A stretch of 48,330 bases of DNA. Origin: VGMD01 sp964552055 (lineage in GTDB: Bacteria; Chlamydiota; Chlamydiia; Chlamydiales; 2-12-FULL-49-11). Each line of letters begins with the position of its first letter. Position 1 is the stretch's first letter. Location: assembly GCA_964552055.1 (NCBI GenBank), contig CAZKFL010000012.1:1-48330 (forward strand), read 5' to 3'. A program made the translations under genes and the position numbers. Positions 8,644-16,716 of the stretch are shown piece after piece. The notes under the pieces are model-generated. The model did not search any database and had not been told where the DNA came from. It saw nothing but the letters and a program-made list of their open reading frames with translations.

Positions 8644-8817
8644 TATACTGGGAGAGATTCAAAAATTGGGAATTTTCAAGTCAGAAATACCCAGATTTGA
8701 ATTAAGCAAAGCTGTTGCTGAGCCCGAGAGCTATTTGCACTAGATAAGGGCGAAGTAAATTTAAATATGGGTATTTATGGCGAAGAAAAAACCAATTTTT
8801 GAAACACGAGCAGTATA
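8644..8817. repeat. 174-bp inverted-repeat element, TATACTG family (MITE-like)
   Basis: The element starts TATACTG (8644-8650) and ends CAGTATA (8811-8817). Its outer ~65 bases on each side are imperfect inverted repeats that align without gaps. Shared blocks are TATACTG, TTCAAAAATTGG, AAATACCCA and ATTT.AATT. The central ~45 bases are unique. It fills most of the uvrA-pyk divergent intergenic region and ends one base before the pyk ATG. No transposase is encoded. A single arm of the same family is found at 31607-31648, which supports a dispersed family. As RNA it would fold into a long hairpin. Confidence 0.8.
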
Positions 8818-8818
8818 A

Positions 8819-10585
8819 ATGAGAAGAACAAAGATTATTTGCACGATTGGACCCGCATCTAGATCAAAGGACATGATTCGGAAGCTTGTAGAGCAAGGCA
8901 TGAATGTGGCCCGCATTAATTTTAGTCATGGGAGTTATGAAGAGCACGCCCAAGTTATCGAGTATATTAAAGAAATAAGGGTAGAGCTGTCTAAACCTAT
9001 TGGTATTATGTTAGATACAAAAGGTCCTGAGATTCGGATTGGGAATATAGAGCCAAGAAAAGTGAGCCCCTCTGATATCGTTCGAATTGGGGAGGAAATC
9101 CCTATTTTGCCAAGTTTTATAGTAGATGAAGTCCTTGTGGGCAGTAAGATATTTTTTGACGACGGTTATATCCATGGTAAAGTAGTTAGAAAAGGGAAGG
9201 GATTTGCAGAAGTTGAGATTCTAAATGAAGGTACTCTTCAAAAAAATAAAGGCGTTAATATTCCTGATCAAGTTTTTGATCTTCCTGATCTTACAGAGAA
9301 AGATATAGCCGATATTCGATTCGGGTGCGGTAGAGGAATAGATATGATTGCAGCATCTTTTATTAGGAGCGCAAAGCAGGTTCTAGCGATCAAAGAATTG
9401 ATTGCTAAGGAAAAAGCACCTCACCTGCTCGTGATTGCCAAGATAGAAAATCGAGAGGGGGTCAAAAACTTTGAGGAAATTGTTCAGGTTGCAGACGGAA
9501 TAATGGTTGCTCGTGGAGACTTAGGAATTGAGATTTCAGTCACTCACTTGCCACCCTTGCAAAAGAAAATGATTCGAGAGTGTAACCTTCGTGCAAAGCC
9601 GGTAATTATTGCAACTCAGATGCTTGAATCGATGATTAAGAATCCGATGCCGACACGTGCGGAAGCTTCCGATGTAGCAAATGCTATTTATGACTCTGCG
9701 TCTGCTGTAATGCTATCGGGAGAAACTGCTGTAGGAGCTTATCCGCTTCAAGCAGTTAAAATGATGCATGAAATAGCATCCGAGGCAGAACGTGATTTTG
9801 ATTATAAAGCGTTCTTCCATAAAATGATGGAAAATGAGCTTTTTGATGTTCCATCAGGGGTTGCTAGAGCTGCGATCAATACTTGTTATAACATTAAAGC
9901 AACGGCAATCATTGCGTGTTCAAATAGTGGTAGTACAATTAGGCGGATTTGCTGCTGTAGACCAAAAGCTCGCATAATTGCTGTAACTCCCTCATACAAA
10001 ACCTATTATCAGACATCTATTATGTGGGGGGCTGAAGGGTATATTGAAAAACATACTGATATTGAGAAAGGATTTGATGACATAGCTTGTCATTCATTAT
10101 CATCTGGTTGGGTTGATTATGGTGACCTTGTAGTTGTCACTATGGGTAAACCTTATGGAATTAGCTTCACAACAAACACACTCTTTGTTGAAAGTGTTGG
10201 TAAAGTTCTTGTGCGTGGACAAAAGCTTGAAAGTGAGATTCTTCCATTTGAAGGTGAGATAACCATATTTTATTCAGGTGAAAATAAGAATTTCAAAGAT
10301 AAAATTGTTGTTCTTACAAAAGTCTTAGACTCTGAACTCCACAATCTAACTCAAGCTAAAGCTATTATCTTACAAAACCATCCCTTAGATCATCACTCGG
10401 AAGAAAAACTTGCAAAGCTGTATGGAGAGTATAATATTCCCTATATTGCAAGAGCCGATGGAGCCACATTTCTCTTAAAGGAGGGAGCAACAGTGCGCGT
10501 AGAACCAACGCTTGGTCTTGTCTTTAAGGGCGGTAGTCTAACAAAATCTGAAATGTTAGCTGTGCATCGTGATGCTCAAAAGTAA
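8819..10585 (+). CDS. pyk: Pyruvate kinase with C-terminal swivelling domain
   Basis: Converts phosphoenolpyruvate and ADP to pyruvate and ATP, the last step of glycolysis, in the cytoplasm. 588 residues. It starts with the canonical MRRTKIICTIGPAS; family motifs follow: MLDTKGPEIRIG (about 65), the active-site segment IAKIENREGVKNFEEI and MVARGDLGIEI (about 230), and ATQMLESMIKNPMPTRAE with the DVANAIYDSASAVMLSGETA stretch. Residues 350-465 form the regulatory C domain. The last ~110 residues (from about 475) resemble the PEP-utilising mobile domain that Bacillus-type pyruvate kinases carry at the C terminus (IPYIARADGATFLLKEGATVRVEPTLG), so the enzyme is longer than the ~480-residue Chlamydia form. 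No Shine-Dalgarno site is visible, because the inverted-repeat element abuts the start codon. The uvrA/pyk neighbourhood is the same as in Chlamydia. Confidence 0.96.
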   Translation: MRRTKIICTIGPASRSKDMIRKLVEQGMNVARINFSHGSYEEHAQVIEYIKEIRVELSKPIGIMLDTKGPEIRIGNIEPRKVSPSDIVRIGEEIPILPSFIVDEVLVGSKIFFDDGYIHGKVVRKGKGFAEVEILNEGTLQKNKGVNIPDQVFDLPDLTEKDIADIRFGCGRGIDMIAASFIRSAKQVLAIKELIAKEKAPHLLVIAKIENREGVKNFEEIVQVADGIMVARGDLGIEISVTHLPPLQKKMIRECNLRAKPVIIATQMLESMIKNPMPTRAEASDVANAIYDSASAVMLSGETAVGAYPLQAVKMMHEIASEAERDFDYKAFFHKMMENELFDVPSGVARAAINTCYNIKATAIIACSNSGSTIRRICCCRPKARIIAVTPSYKTYYQTSIMWGAEGYIEKHTDIEKGFDDIACHSLSSGWVDYGDLVVVTMGKPYGISFTTNTLFVESVGKVLVRGQKLESEILPFEGEITIFYSGENKNFKDKIVVLTKVLDSELHNLTQAKAIILQNHPLDHHSEEKLAKLYGEYNIPYIARADGATFLLKEGATVRVEPTLGLVFKGGSLTKSEMLAVHRDAQK

Positions 10586-10590
10586 AAGAA

Positions 10591-10762
10591 CTAGCCCGCA
10601 TTTTTCACAAACACTCCGAAAAGTCGGTCAAGATGTTACCTCAGATTTTTGAAAATTATTACGAGAATATTATCTCTATCGATAAAGCGAGCAATAATTT
10701 ACAAAAAGACGAGGTGACAGATTGTGCCAAATTTTCTAGTTTTTGTGAGAAATGCGGGCTAG
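10591..10762 (+). mobile_element. 172-bp palindromic element (CTAGCCCGCATTT ends), non-autonomous
   Basis: Both ends carry the same inverted repeat: left CTAGCCCGCATTTTTCACAA..., right (reverse complement) CTAGCCCGCATTTCTCACAA..., about 25 bases with two mismatches. The interior is closely similar to 47677-47849 inside lolE. Translated in the frame starting at 10582, it stays open to a TGA at 10786-10788. About 46 of 59 aligned residues (from 10585) match the LolE segment (HKHSEKSVKMLPQI, IISIDKAS, VTDCAKFSSFCEKCGL). There is no start codon at its head, it lacks the first CxxC of the lolE copy, and it overlaps the 3' untranslated region of pyk, so I read it as a non-coding copy. TA or CTAG at the edges could be target duplication. 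Confidence 0.78.
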
Positions 10763-10771
10763 GACTTTTTA

Positions 10772-11908
10772 TTAGAATAAGCAAGTGAGAATCGCTAGAA
10801 TTGCGAAAGTTATTAATATTGTTTGGCTTATTGTTTGTTTATGCTTTTCTTTGGAAGACCATGCTCTATTTAGGAGGGCTGGAAGCAAGATGAGAAGAAA
10901 AATACAGGCAATTCCTGCTCCGTATTTTAGGCTTAGGTAAAAAATGCGTAGAGAGGAAAACGAAAGAGCAAGTGCAAATGCATACATTAGGATTAATAAA
11001 AGGATTCTGCTCTGTTTGCTTCCCTTTAGTTTGAATGAATCAATAAGAAAGTCTACTAGTCCAAGGCTTACACCTAAAAAGGATGTTGTGATGGACGCAA
11101 AAGAAAATAAAAGGGCAAAAATTCTTAAGTAGGAGTCTTTAAATAACTGACTCATGGGGACAATAGCTGTATGATCGAATAGATGTGCTGTTGTAAGGCT
11201 AATCTCTCCTGTAAAAGGAACGCACCCAATCACGACAGCTTGCCAAATTAGATAAATAGCCAGAGTGATCGTGCTTCCACAAAAAATTGCCTTTCGAATC
11301 AGTTTAAGGTCTTGATTTAGATAGGTAACAATAGAAGGAAGTGTGCCATGGAAAGCAAATGACGTAATAATTAGCGATAGCGGAGCTAAGCTCTCTTTCC
11401 AAGAAATTCGTGCTAGATAGGATGGTTGAATATGAGGCAAACTCAAGTAGATAAGGAGTCCATAAAATACAAAAAGAGCGATGGTTAAAATGCCATTGAT
11501 CCTACCTACTGCATTAGTTCCAAAATACAGGAAGGGTAAGCTTATTAGAATGAATAAGACCGACCCGTAATTACTATTTAGCGAGAAGCCTTCCTCTATT
11601 AAAATCCCTACTCCTTTTGTGTAGGCAGTAATTAGCGAAAAGAAAAGAAGAATGTAGAAGAGAAAAACAATCTTCATCATATTGCTTCCGAGTAAATTGT
11701 TGGTAAGGGTCGTAAAATTAGACCCTTTTTTAGAATTTACTAAAACCTGTGCAAAGACAAAGCCTGATAAAATCATAATCGCCCATGAAATCAGAAAAAG
11801 CACTGCAGCAGGAATAAATCCGCTTGCAGCTGTTGCGACTGGTAACCCAAGCATACCAGCGCCTATTGATGTTCCAAGAATTAAAAGGACTGCAATAATA
11901 AATTTCAT
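10772..11908 (-). CDS. tyrP: Aromatic/hydrophobic amino-acid permease (TyrP-like)
   Basis: Inner-membrane amino-acid:proton symporter of the HAAAP family (TyrP/Mtr/TnaB type), probably importing tyrosine or tryptophan. 378 residues with about ten or eleven hydrophobic segments. The N terminus has the family signature LGTSIGAGMLGLPVATAASGF at residues 11-31 in the first membrane helix. The conserved helix ITSFAFHGTLPSIVTYLN is near residue 185, as in TyrP/Mtr proteins. Chlamydiae carry one or more tyrP copies. It sits alone on the minus strand, downstream of a small hairpin, and its 3' end overlaps the tail of the open frame from the palindromic element. Substrate is inferred from the family only. 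Confidence 0.85.
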   Translation of the reverse strand: MKFIIAVLLILGTSIGAGMLGLPVATAASGFIPAAVLFLISWAIMILSGFVFAQVLVNSKKGSNFTTLTNNLLGSNMMKIVFLFYILLFFSLITAYTKGVGILIEEGFSLNSNYGSVLFILISLPFLYFGTNAVGRINGILTIALFVFYGLLIYLSLPHIQPSYLARISWKESLAPLSLIITSFAFHGTLPSIVTYLNQDLKLIRKAIFCGSTITLAIYLIWQAVVIGCVPFTGEISLTTAHLFDHTAIVPMSQLFKDSYLRIFALLFSFASITTSFLGVSLGLVDFLIDSFKLKGSKQSRILLLILMYAFALALSFSSLRIFYLSLKYGAGIACIFLLILLPALLNRAWSSKEKHKQTISQTILITFAILAILTCLF

Positions 11909-11934
11909 CTAAAATACGCAACTATTTAAAATAC

Positions 11935-11951
11935 TATGAGATTTTCTCATA
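11935..11951. terminator. Small perfect hairpin between the phosphatase gene and tyrP
   Basis: TATGAGA-TTT-TCTCATA forms a 7-bp stem with a 3-base loop. It lies 9 bases after the phosphatase stop codon and 26 bases before tyrP. The run of T after it on the minus strand is short (GTATTTT), so termination is plausible but weak. Confidence 0.4.
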
Positions 11952-11960
11952 AAAAAGGGT

Positions 11961-12506
11961 TTAATGTAAATCCCAAATTTCAGGATTTATTACAAACCAG
12001 CCATTACTGGTATGATGAATTTGAAGAGTAGCTGTATTAGGAATATTAATTTCAGAAGGCACAGTCCCAAGAAGGTCTAAAAGAATTTGTTTCATAATGC
12101 CACCGTGAGTAACGACTAGAATTGTTTTGTTCACATAGTTTTTGGCGGCTTCTTCAAGGCATTCGAAAATTCTAGCGCTGACAATAAGAGGATCTTCGTA
12201 CTCTTTTTTAATCCCTCTTATGCAGGTTCCATGGGGGATGTCATCATAAAGTTTTGATCTCCGCTCTTGGAGTCTTTGATCGATATGAATGGGAAGTTCA
12301 GTGAGTAGGGAAGCTGTTTCATAGGCTCTTTTAAGATGAGAAGACAAGCAATGATCAAATGATATCTCATCTAATTTTTTTTTAAGTATCAACGCTTGAT
12401 TGCGACCATTTTCGTTAATTGAGACATTACTAGTACCGTACCAAATCTTATCCCTATTCCAATCGGTTTCGGCATGTCGAACAAGCAGAAAAGTAGTGCT
12501 ATGCAC
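11961..12506 (-). CDS. Histidine phosphatase superfamily protein (phosphoglycerate mutase-like)
   Basis: Contains the phosphohistidine motif LLVRHAETDWN near the N terminus, a second catalytic region SSHLKRAYETASLL, and the late histidine motif VVTHGGIMKQIL. These make it a branch-1 histidine phosphatase related to cofactor-dependent phosphoglycerate mutase, GpmB and alpha-ribazole phosphatase; the substrate cannot be read from sequence. The frame is open up to 12593, but that start is a TTG inside the preceding gene. I prefer the GTG at 12506 (V-HSTTFLLVRHAE), which puts the RHA motif close to the N terminus as is usual and gives 181 residues. The hydrophobic stretch upstream (ILLFSSLFINV) would be a signal anchor if the longer form were made. 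It follows a membrane protein gene in the same direction. Confidence 0.85.
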   Translation of the reverse strand: MHSTTFLLVRHAETDWNRDKIWYGTSNVSINENGRNQALILKKKLDEISFDHCLSSHLKRAYETASLLTELPIHIDQRLQERRSKLYDDIPHGTCIRGIKKEYEDPLIVSARIFECLEEAAKNYVNKTILVVTHGGIMKQILLDLLGTVPSEINIPNTATLQIHHTSNGWFVINPEIWDLH

Positions 12507-12555
12507 GTTTATAAAAAGAGAACTGAATAATAGGATTTTCTTAATTTTAGGTAAT

Positions 12556-13146
12556 TTAATCTTGTAACTCTTTAAATTTCTCGCGAAGTGCAAGTGCGTT
12601 TTTATGGTATCTTCGTGTCAGATTGACTTTGCGTAACTTGATGCTGCAAATCCAGAAAAAAATTACCGTTGGAAAGTATAGAAGACCAGAAATTTTTAGA
12701 GGAGCTGTCCACATGAATATTGGTTTAATAAGTTCATTCATTCCCAAGAAAAAAAATGATAAGGGAAGTGAAATAATTAGATAGAGAAGGAAAGCGCTTC
12801 CGCGTTTATAATAGGCGCAGTAGTATGTGATCCAAACAGATGGAATAAGTGTAAGTAGAGTGATGATAGAGGCAAGAAGGGGACCTGCTTTTATTGAATT
12901 CATATTGGATAGAAAGGAGAAGTATGCTGCAAACAAGTTTGTGACAATAAAAGAAATAAGCCAGAGTCTACGAATGTTATCTTCGCTTACAGTATCTATT
13001 TTCTGAAGATATAGAGGGATGTTGTCATCAGGCAGAAGAAGTCTGTCTGCAAGGTATCTTGAAGCTTTTCGTAATAGCATAATGGTAACGATACCGATAA
13101 TTCCATAAATTACACAAATAAGTAAAAGTGTTGCATTTGCGCTCAT
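12556..13146 (-). CDS. Hypothetical integral membrane protein
   Basis: 196 residues; family not recognised. The ATG at 13146 has a strong GGGAGG ribosome-binding site. Five hydrophobic segments are visible: about residues 6-25 (LLLICVIYGIIGIVTIMLL), 62-80, 87-107, 117-135 and 148-168. A soluble loop from 27 to 60 lies between the first two segments, and a basic C-terminal tail is rich in Lys and Arg (LRKVNLTRRYHKNALALREK). It is followed by the histidine-phosphatase gene and may be co-transcribed with it. Function cannot be inferred. Confidence 0.7.
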   Translation of the reverse strand: MSANATLLLICVIYGIIGIVTIMLLRKASRYLADRLLLPDDNIPLYLQKIDTVSEDNIRRLWLISFIVTNLFAAYFSFLSNMNSIKAGPLLASIITLLTLIPSVWITYYCAYYKRGSAFLLYLIISLPLSFFFLGMNELIKPIFMWTAPLKISGLLYFPTVIFFWICSIKLRKVNLTRRYHKNALALREKFKELQD

Positions 13147-13205
13147 AAAGCCTCCCTATTAATTAAGGGCATACTAGCAAAACACGCAAAATCATTGCAA
13201 GATGT

Positions 13206-13871
13206 TTATGAGCAGATAAGGTAGGATGAGATGATTGCAGCAGTTTCAGCTCTTAGGACGTTTGGAGAAAGGGTTGTTGGAATTGCTTTACAAATAGTTT
13301 CAAAGTGCATTTTTTCTTTCGGAGTAAAACCTGATTCTGGACCAACAACAAATCCTTCAGAGCTATCTTTTGAAGAGCTATAGGGCTTTCCTGCTGGATC
13401 TGCAAGTAGCAGTTTAAACGAGAGATCCTTAAGATCTGAAATCTTATGATAAGGATAGATGTGGGGAAGATGAAGGCGTTTGCATTGCTTTATAGCTGAG
13501 ATGGTAATTTTTTTCATTCGAGCTAGGTAAGCATCAGATATCTCTTGTATTTTACTTCGCTCTGCAGGGAAAAGCCAGAATTCAGTTATGCCAATTTCTG
13601 TAGCTTTTTCAAGAATAAATTCTAGATGTGCTTTTTCAGGGAGCGCTTGAATCAGGATTAATTTTTTTTCAGGTCTTGTTTCTGAATGAACTGTTTCTAC
13701 CAGAATAGTGTCATCAAAATGTGCAGTTGCGAGCTGCCCTTTGCCGTTAACAAGTTCTATTTTTTCACCCTTTCGGACACGTAGCACTTTTATAAGGTGA
13801 TGGAGTTCGTCTGAATCTAATTCGGCAGCGGACCCTACGCTAAGTCTTTCATGTGTATAAAATCTATACAT
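13206..13871 (-). CDS. rsmE: 16S rRNA (uracil-1498-N3)-methyltransferase RsmE
   Basis: SAM-dependent SPOUT-fold methyltransferase that modifies U1498 of 16S rRNA. 221 residues; the usual length is about 240. The N-terminal PUA-like part has the typical pattern HHLIKVLRVRKGEKIELVNGKG (residues 24-45). The C-terminal SPOUT knot has KATEIGITEFWLFPAERS, GPESGFTPKEK (normally GPEGGF) and LSPNVLRAETAAI. It overlaps the ybbR stop by 8 bases on the same strand and so is likely the last gene of a dacA-ybbR-rsmE transcript. Confidence 0.92.
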   Translation of the reverse strand: MYRFYTHERLSVGSAAELDSDELHHLIKVLRVRKGEKIELVNGKGQLATAHFDDTILVETVHSETRPEKKLILIQALPEKAHLEFILEKATEIGITEFWLFPAERSKIQEISDAYLARMKKITISAIKQCKRLHLPHIYPYHKISDLKDLSFKLLLADPAGKPYSSSKDSSEGFVVGPESGFTPKEKMHFETICKAIPTTLSPNVLRAETAAIISSYLICS

Positions 13872-15111
13872 TTACTTTGGTAGGTTCCTTGATGATGATC
13901 TCTTTTCCCTTTAATTGAATATTGAGCTGCAAAGGCTCATCTTCGCTTGTAAAAAGAGTAAATCGGTTCATGTAGTTTCTAAATCGGTTTCTTAAATGCT
14001 CTTCCCGCAACGTTGGATGCATCTCTTTAAGTTCATCATCGTTTATCTCTGTAATCATCGTGCTGACATATCGATCTTCCAGGACTGAAGGATTTACAAA
14101 TTGTATAGACCAATCCAAATTTTCTTCGTCGCTTCCAGAAGTTATATTTACGGATATATAAACCATGTCTTTGATAATTTTGACAAAAAGTTCGCTAACG
14201 CCTTTTGTGTAAAGCTCTTTGTTTAATATTTTTATCCCTTTTAGTGGGGCAATGCTGTCTGTGTGAGCAATCGATACGCTTGAAGGGGAGGTGCTGCCTT
14301 TATAGTCAGGGGGGAAGTATAAAGATATGGGCAGCGAGAAGTTAACGGGAATTGTGTCAGATCTAATAAAGTCGATGCGTAAAAATTTTGCTTCAGGATC
14401 GTCAATTTTTATGGGCATATCGGAAATAGATGGGAGAGTGATTGTTTTCCATTCCTCCGGGACAAAGAAGGTTACAACATTTTTTTGCCTAGCGGAATTA
14501 ATTCGATCTAACTCAGCTTTAGAGATATCGTTTAAGTTAAATGTCAGTTTTAGTCCACGTGTTTTGAGTTTTTTAATGGACTCTTCAGGTCCACTCACAC
14601 TCATATTAAGATGATAAGGCCAAACATCAAGGAATTGGAACCCTTTTGGCGCTTCCCCTATCGGGCGGGAAACGTATACAGGAATTTTCTCATGAGCAAA
14701 CGGTACAAGATTAATAACAAGTGATTTAGCAAGTACTTTGCTTACATGATTACCAATGCTTAGTTCAGGATTGAGTGAGACGAGGTGCTTTTTCTCAATA
14801 TGAACTACGTTTTCGGTTGTAAAATCACTTCCGTCGATGCTAATTTCTAGGTCACTTGGAGAAATTTCTTCAAGTTGAGATTTCTTTCCCGTAATTGTTA
14901 TGGAGAATCGCTTATTTAAAAGACCGGAAGGTTGCAATCCATTGACTGTTTTTCCTGGCGGTAAATTGATTACTCTTACGCCAATAGTGGAAATTGTTTT
15001 TGTTGAAGTAAGAGATTGATCTACAACAAACCAGACAACAACTGCAAGTATAAGGGAGATGACTTTTTTTACCCAATTATCAAGGAAGATCCGTTTTAAT
15101 AATGAAATCAT
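13864..15111 (-). CDS. ybbR: YbbR-domain protein (CdaR-like)
   Basis: 415 residues from the ATG at 15111, whose ATGA overlaps the dacA stop codon; the open frame runs further to a TTG at 15129, but translational coupling supports the ATG. It has an N-terminal membrane anchor (KKVISLILAVVVWFVVDQSL, about residues 13-32). Several YbbR repeats follow on the outer face (for example ISTIGVRVINLPPGKTV and KIPVYVSRPIGEAPKGFQF). In Firmicutes the neighbouring gene CdaR binds and regulates the diadenylate cyclase CdaA; the coupling here suggests the same partnership with DacA. The last ~100 residues (from about 310) do not obviously continue the repeat pattern. Confidence 0.85.
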   Translation of the reverse strand: MISLLKRIFLDNWVKKVISLILAVVVWFVVDQSLTSTKTISTIGVRVINLPPGKTVNGLQPSGLLNKRFSITITGKKSQLEEISPSDLEISIDGSDFTTENVVHIEKKHLVSLNPELSIGNHVSKVLAKSLVINLVPFAHEKIPVYVSRPIGEAPKGFQFLDVWPYHLNMSVSGPEESIKKLKTRGLKLTFNLNDISKAELDRINSARQKNVVTFFVPEEWKTITLPSISDMPIKIDDPEAKFLRIDFIRSDTIPVNFSLPISLYFPPDYKGSTSPSSVSIAHTDSIAPLKGIKILNKELYTKGVSELFVKIIKDMVYISVNITSGSDEENLDWSIQFVNPSVLEDRYVSTMITEINDDELKEMHPTLREEHLRNRFRNYMNRFTLFTSEDEPLQLNIQLKGKEIIIKEPTKVNV

Positions 15112-15902
15112 CTTTTTAACCACTCCCAAATGTTTTCTTTTTTAATTCCATGTGGTTCTTGTTCTTGATAGAAAAGGCTTCTCAAAACACCTTTGAATCT
15201 ATCTAATTTAATACCTTTTGTGATAACTCCGTCTCTTGCTAGTGAAACCTTGCCTTGCTCTTCTGACACAATAATTACAAGCGAATCAGTAATAAGACTT
15301 AAACCTATTCCGGCTCTGTGTCTTGTTCCAAGTGATTTTTGAATATGTGGACTATCAGCCAGGGGAAGTATGACCGAGGCAGCTACAATCTTTTTATCAC
15401 GAATAATGACTGCCCCATCATGGAGGGGAGCTGTTTTGGAAAAAATGGTTTCTATCAGTTCTGAGGTAAAATCAGCATCTAAAATAATAGCCTTTTTTGC
15501 ATAATCTTCAAGCGAGTCATTTTTTTCTAACACAATCAGTGCGCCAATTTGTTTTTCAGCCATTCGGTAGGTTGAAGTTGCTAGTTGATCGAGAAATTTA
15601 TCAAATTCGGTAACTTCTCTCGACCTTGTAGTTTTTAAACTAAGCTTTGAAAGCGCCGCCCTAAGTTCCGGTTGGAAAATAACGATGATTGCAATAACAG
15701 CAACATTTGCAAGAAGGAGGATTAGTTTGTTTAGAACGGGAAGAGGGATCCATGACGAAATAGCGAAAAGAAAGAGAAAGGCGATAACTCCAAACATAAG
15801 ATCCATAGAACGAGTGTTCCAAAAAAATGAGAGGAGGTAATTAATGATCACTGTCATGATCATAATTTCTAGGAAGGGAATAAACAATTGAAAAAAGTTC
15901 AT
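15108..15902 (-). CDS. dacA: Diadenylate cyclase DacA/CdaA
   Basis: Makes cyclic di-AMP from two ATP. 264 residues. The N-terminal ~75 residues contain three membrane helices (IMIMTVIINYLLSFFW, LMFGVIAFLFLFAISSWI, LILLLANVAVIAIIVIF), the CdaA topology. The cytoplasmic DAC domain has both catalytic motifs: HDGAVIIRD (DGA, about residue 160) and GTRHRAGIGLSL (RHR, about 194). c-di-AMP synthesis by a DacA of this type is known in Chlamydia. It is the first gene of a tight minus-strand unit with ybbR and rsmE. Confidence 0.95.
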   Translation of the reverse strand: MNFFQLFIPFLEIMIMTVIINYLLSFFWNTRSMDLMFGVIAFLFLFAISSWIPLPVLNKLILLLANVAVIAIIVIFQPELRAALSKLSLKTTRSREVTEFDKFLDQLATSTYRMAEKQIGALIVLEKNDSLEDYAKKAIILDADFTSELIETIFSKTAPLHDGAVIIRDKKIVAASVILPLADSPHIQKSLGTRHRAGIGLSLITDSLVIIVSEEQGKVSLARDGVITKGIKLDRFKGVLRSLFYQEQEPHGIKKENIWEWLKR

Positions 15903-16001
15903 AAATCTCGGGCTAGTATGACTCTGTTTTCATTGTTTTGTGAGTTAAATTCAAGTAAAAAGTGTCTCCTTTGCTAAACCTATCAAATCTAAATTAATGA
16001 A

Positions 16002-16637
16002 CTACACTAGAGTTAATCCTGGGGCTACTTTATCTCGACTGTGAAGAATTGTGTAATTGAGGTAGTTGCCAGCTTTTATGCCATCAGTTCTTGTGATTCT
16101 TCCATAGTCACCCATGCAAATGCCAATAATGTTTATTCCTGACTTTGCCATTTTTTGAATGAATCTAAGCATTTTATAAGAGTCTGAAAATGAGTTTGCT
16201 GATGTGCAAATTTTATAGGCGTAACAAGGCGTTAATAGCATTTTATTTAAAATGACATCTAGATGTTTAGGGGTTGTTAGAAAGTTGTGATAGGAAAGTA
16301 TGATTTTCGTAGATGGGTATAAAGAAATTATTTCGTTTAGAAAAGAGGGATCAGTATCCAATTCAAAATCAAAATAATCAGGTTTAAGAGATAGAAGGTC
16401 TCTTGCTAGACTTAGGCGCTTTTCTTCGCTACCTAAAAATCCACCCCCGTTTCTTCTGCTTCTTAAGGTGAATATGACCTTACCTGATATATTTTTTTTT
16501 AGTTCTTCAAGTGATTTAAGATCAATTTGTTGAAACAAGTCTAATCTGAGTTCTACCCCATCCTTTGACGAGTTTGCAAGCGCGATTCTGTTAGAGGCGG
16601 TTGGATAAGTGGGTCCTGTAATGATTGCTACTTGCAT
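16002..16637 (-). CDS. aroD: 3-dehydroquinate dehydratase, type I
   Basis: Third step of the shikimate pathway: dehydration of 3-dehydroquinate to 3-dehydroshikimate through a Schiff-base lysine. About 211 residues from the ATG at 16637, which follows GGGGTG; a GTG four codons earlier is the alternative. Motifs: VELRLDLF and FTLRSRRNGGGF (substrate-binding Glu and Arg), LSYHNF (catalytic His, about residue 120), AYKICTSANSFSD (the Schiff-base Lys, about 145) and GICMGDYGRITR (C-terminal Arg loop). It is a stand-alone AroD; as I recall, Chlamydia species carry a fused AroD-AroE, and no aroE follows here. It is divergent from aroB with 79 bases between the start codons. Confidence 0.93.
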   Translation of the reverse strand: MQVAIITGPTYPTASNRIALANSSKDGVELRLDLFQQIDLKSLEELKKNISGKVIFTLRSRRNGGGFLGSEEKRLSLARDLLSLKPDYFDFELDTDPSFLNEIISLYPSTKIILSYHNFLTTPKHLDVILNKMLLTPCYAYKICTSANSFSDSYKMLRFIQKMAKSGINIIGICMGDYGRITRTDGIKAGNYLNYTILHSRDKVAPGLTLV

Positions 16638-16716
16638 AATGCACCCCACGGCAAATGGTAATTAGTGTACTCTTTTTCAGAAATTAAGTAACCTTAAATT
16701 TTAAGGCGGATAATAG

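Noticed and set aside
8644..8817. Inverted repeat read as a simple bidirectional terminator or ordinary operator
   Set aside because: The uvrA and pyk genes diverge here, so a terminator makes no sense, and 65-bp arms plus a second arm elsewhere fit a dispersed element better.
10582..10788. Palindromic element annotated as a small expressed gene
   Set aside because: The frame has no start codon at its head, follows pyk without a ribosome-binding site, and is better explained as a copy of the segment in lolE.
12507..12593. Longer N terminus for the histidine phosphatase
   Set aside because: It would begin at TTG inside the previous gene, and the phosphohistidine motif would lie far from the N terminus; kept only as an alternative.
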